Shown here: one piece after another, positions 61,926 to 64,000 of the stretch
Layout: each line of letters opens with the position of its first letter
Numbering within the stretch: position 1 is the stretch's first letter
DNA from: Phoronis australis
Taxonomy: Eukaryota; Phoronida; Phoronidae
Direction of reading: 5' to 3'
Assembly (NCBI GenBank): GCA_002633005.1
Contig: NMRA01000572.1
Coordinates: 134,534 to 198,533 of the forward strand
Length of the DNA stretch: 64,000 nucleotides
Program-made: the position numbers and the translations under genes
The notes under the pieces: generated by a model
Seen by the model: only the letters and a program-made list of their open reading frames with translations
The model's database searches: none
Told to the model about the DNA's origin: nothing

Positions 61926-63767
61926 ATCACATCTCAATGCTGAGCCTTCAAGCACCTAAGTAGTTGCAGCACTGATTTATTCTGCAGGTTAAAAATGAGA
62001 ATCAGATTAGGACTTTAATTTATTGTGATCAAACAGGTTATATAAAATAATTTAATGTGATACGATTCTACTACAATTACCAACAAGAATAACAAAACCA
62101 TCAATAGAGTTTATCGGTGTACGCCAGCTCTAAAACTGCCACTTTGAAAGTAGCACACTAATGCATGAAAGTAGCACACTAATGCATTAGCTGCGAGTTG
62201 GTAACGGAAAGAGAATCCTATCACAGTATATTACGAGATGATCTTACCAGAATAAACGGTCCGATTTTTTTGTTTTTTGCCAGCTAAACAAGGTGACTAT
62301 GCAGCTTTAAAAAACTTTCAGCATGATATAAAGCAAGTAATCCATAAAATTCACTTTTTATAACAAAATCTTAAAACATTAAAACTTCCGGAAAATTCTT
62401 CAATTTATGACGCAATATGCTGGACAAGTGAATTTCGTCTTTCAAATGTGAGAAAAAAGGTTTAAGAAAATTAGTATGTTGTACAATAGAGCTGTCCTTA
62501 AACAATATTTTGGTAAAAATCTTGAGCATAGGTAAAGTAATAGTTCTAGTCTGGACAGACTCTAAAATTTGAAACACAGAAATTCAAAATGAAATTGAAT
62601 TGTGTTGATTGTGGTGTTCATCACATTTCACAAACATTGGACACTTCATTTTGTCTGAAAATAGACTTGGCAGTTCACAAAATCATTCAAAATTTTTGCC
62701 GATGCAACGTGTTCATGCACGCCCATTGTATGTAACACAGAGGTGAAGGATTGTAATTGGTCATAATTCTTGAATTTGAGATGGCCAATACTGTCTTATT
62801 TCTAAAATTTGGCACAAGCAAAAACCTTGACCAAATCACTAATTTCTCACTGTCTCAAACTGGAGAATTTTCACTGTAGTAAGGTTTTGAAAAGTATGAA
62901 AATCCCAATTTTAGCAATTGCCTAAAGGCACAAAACTGCAAAGTTGCTTTTTAATTTTCTTATTAAAAATCTAAGTTAAAACATCATCACCTGACCTTCC
63001 CTATACAGATAAGTAGATAAGTGAAGACAATGTTTCACAAAATGTCCAGTTTATCAACATAATAAAGACAACTACACAACTCAAGATGTACTCTAAGCAA
63101 TATTCAAACTTCGCCTACGTTTGGATTCTTCTTAATATGTGAAATGTTCCCTTTTCAAAGCCATAAAATGTCCAGAGCAGCAACACAAGTGCAGCTGTGT
63201 CTTTGTCCCAAATGATCACTTAGTTAACACTGAAATACAAAGTAGATACATGTGTCACCTACAAGTCATCAGTCATTTTACATGGAATGACAACCAAAGA
63301 AGGGAATTCACAAATTCACTATCATGGCAACTGACGGAATAGTGCCAACAGAACTTTTATAAAATACATTGGTATCCACAAGCGTGATTCACTATCTAGT
63401 ACTCAATCTCAAACTGCTTAGATGCAGTTAAGGTCAGCGATGCAAATTATAGTTGGAAACTGCAAAACAAACATGATTACAGCTACAACAAATAGACAGC
63501 TATCTACTCACCAAAGTTTCTTCAACTCCTCCCAAAGCTCCGCCTTTTTTGCAATCTTGTCCTGTTGATCCTGGTTAAGCTTCTCCCCTGAAGCTTGCTT
63601 CTCTTCCAGCTCTTGAATCTTTAATTAAGCATGTTGGTTTTAGGCAAGTGACACAGTACAAGGTAAGGCTGCACATGGATCCCAAAGTGCTGATACATAG
63701 CATACCAGTGAAACAACCACAACAAATGTACCCTTTTTACTGGAAAGTTCACAACACCATATCTCAA
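61926..63767. other. non-coding stretch, no gene recognised
   Basis: AT-rich DNA. GAAAGTAGCACACTAATGCA is duplicated at about 62148 and 62168. At 63511-63620 the minus strand reads KIQELEEKQASGEKLNQDQQ and then DKIAKKAELWEELKKL, which looks like a short coiled-coil exon, but no gene assignment is possible. Confidence 0.4.
63511..63619 (-). CDS. possible coiled-coil exon of a minus-strand gene
   Basis: The minus strand is open from about 63619 (after a TTAATTAAAG acceptor-like tract) to 63511, where the reading ends at LWEELKKLW followed by GTGAGTAG, a good donor. The ~36 residues (starting IQELEEKQASGEKLNQDQQD) are highly charged and form heptad-like helix, with codon use typical of coding DNA. 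This looks like an internal exon of a coiled-coil protein; the stretch resembles part of a partner-of-PYM/eIF2A-like helix, but I cannot assign it. Neighbouring exons would lie to the left on the minus strand and were not recognised. Confidence 0.5.
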
Positions 63768-64000
63768 CAAGAGCAACGCAGAGCGTTGAAATGCGCCCAC
63801 AATTGCACCGCATACGGTATCCTTCTAGGGTTGTTTATTGGTACCATAAAGTGGCCAGTAGAGGGCATATATGTAGTATGTTGTACTTTGCAAAATGGAA
63901 AGGCATGGTCCTTGTCTCCTCAATAGGCTAGGGGCAAAATGTGAGTAATCTTCATAATACAAGCACATCCTATACACCAGTTGCTTAAAGCACCACAGAA
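63768..64000 (-). repeat. GCGCCCACA-family 3' end, near-identical to 4190-4428
   Basis: The reverse complement matches 4190-4428 almost base for base, for example CCTATTGAGGAGACAA, GGTACCAATAAACAACCC and GTGGGCGCATTTCAACGC. Only a handful of changes over ~235 bases are seen. The copy continues past the right edge of the window. Confidence 0.85.

Overview
The window is animal nuclear DNA: AT-rich, mostly non-coding, with spliced genes and many decayed mobile elements. The clearest gene is an NKAIN-family gene (Na+/K+-ATPase beta-subunit-interacting membrane protein). Four of its exons lie on the + strand at 5388-5468, 8007-8219, 9517-9577 and 24877-26192. Reading phase is kept across every junction and all boundaries are canonical GT/AG. 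Exons for the first two membrane segments are not seen and probably lie upstream of base 1. The gene and transposon content suggest an invertebrate, perhaps a marine one; I cannot name the species. Two N bases (31406, 45040) point to a draft assembly.

Layout. 1-255: open frame running off the left edge on the minus strand. 831-1040: broken THAP domain. 2584-4428 and 6407-7861: a repeat family ending in GCGCCCACA, with a hairpin element at 6134-6366. 5388-26192: NKAIN gene. Its 15.3-kb last intron holds two abutting TTAA-flanked DNA transposons (15279-16960 and 16965-18406) and a solo-LTR-like block (19622-20463). 27742-31099: two inverted copies of a ~1-kb element with poly-G ends, enclosing about 1.4 kb. 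32417-37486: direct repeats with ~1.18-kb spacing, interrupted by a third TTAA transposon (33478-35166). 37487-38800: another GCGCCCACA element. 39315-39339: possible first coding exon of a second gene. 46555-49860: degenerate gene of a CXC-cysteine family between direct repeats. 54413-55270: long single-exon ORF for a disordered protein. 55362-55616: small TTAA element. 59580-64000: minus-strand GCGCCCACA elements.

The most interesting content is in the TTAA transposons. All three ~1.45-1.7 kb copies have AGG-starting inverted ends and a THAP-domain transposase remnant, which fits the Kolobok superfamily. Each also carries, convergent to the transposase, the start of a second ORF with a Y-x-F-E-x-E-Y motif. 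In the best-preserved copy this ORF continues into a WCxCxxC...CC cluster like the cytoplasmic zinc-binding 'ballast' domain of the P2X7 receptor. The three copies represent two different families, which suggests that a P2X7-ballast-like accessory gene travels with Kolobok-type transposons. A second point of interest is a coding-like read-through of the third NKAIN exon, giving a short alternative C-terminus instead of the 437-residue tail that ends in a PDZ-ligand-like S-H-V.
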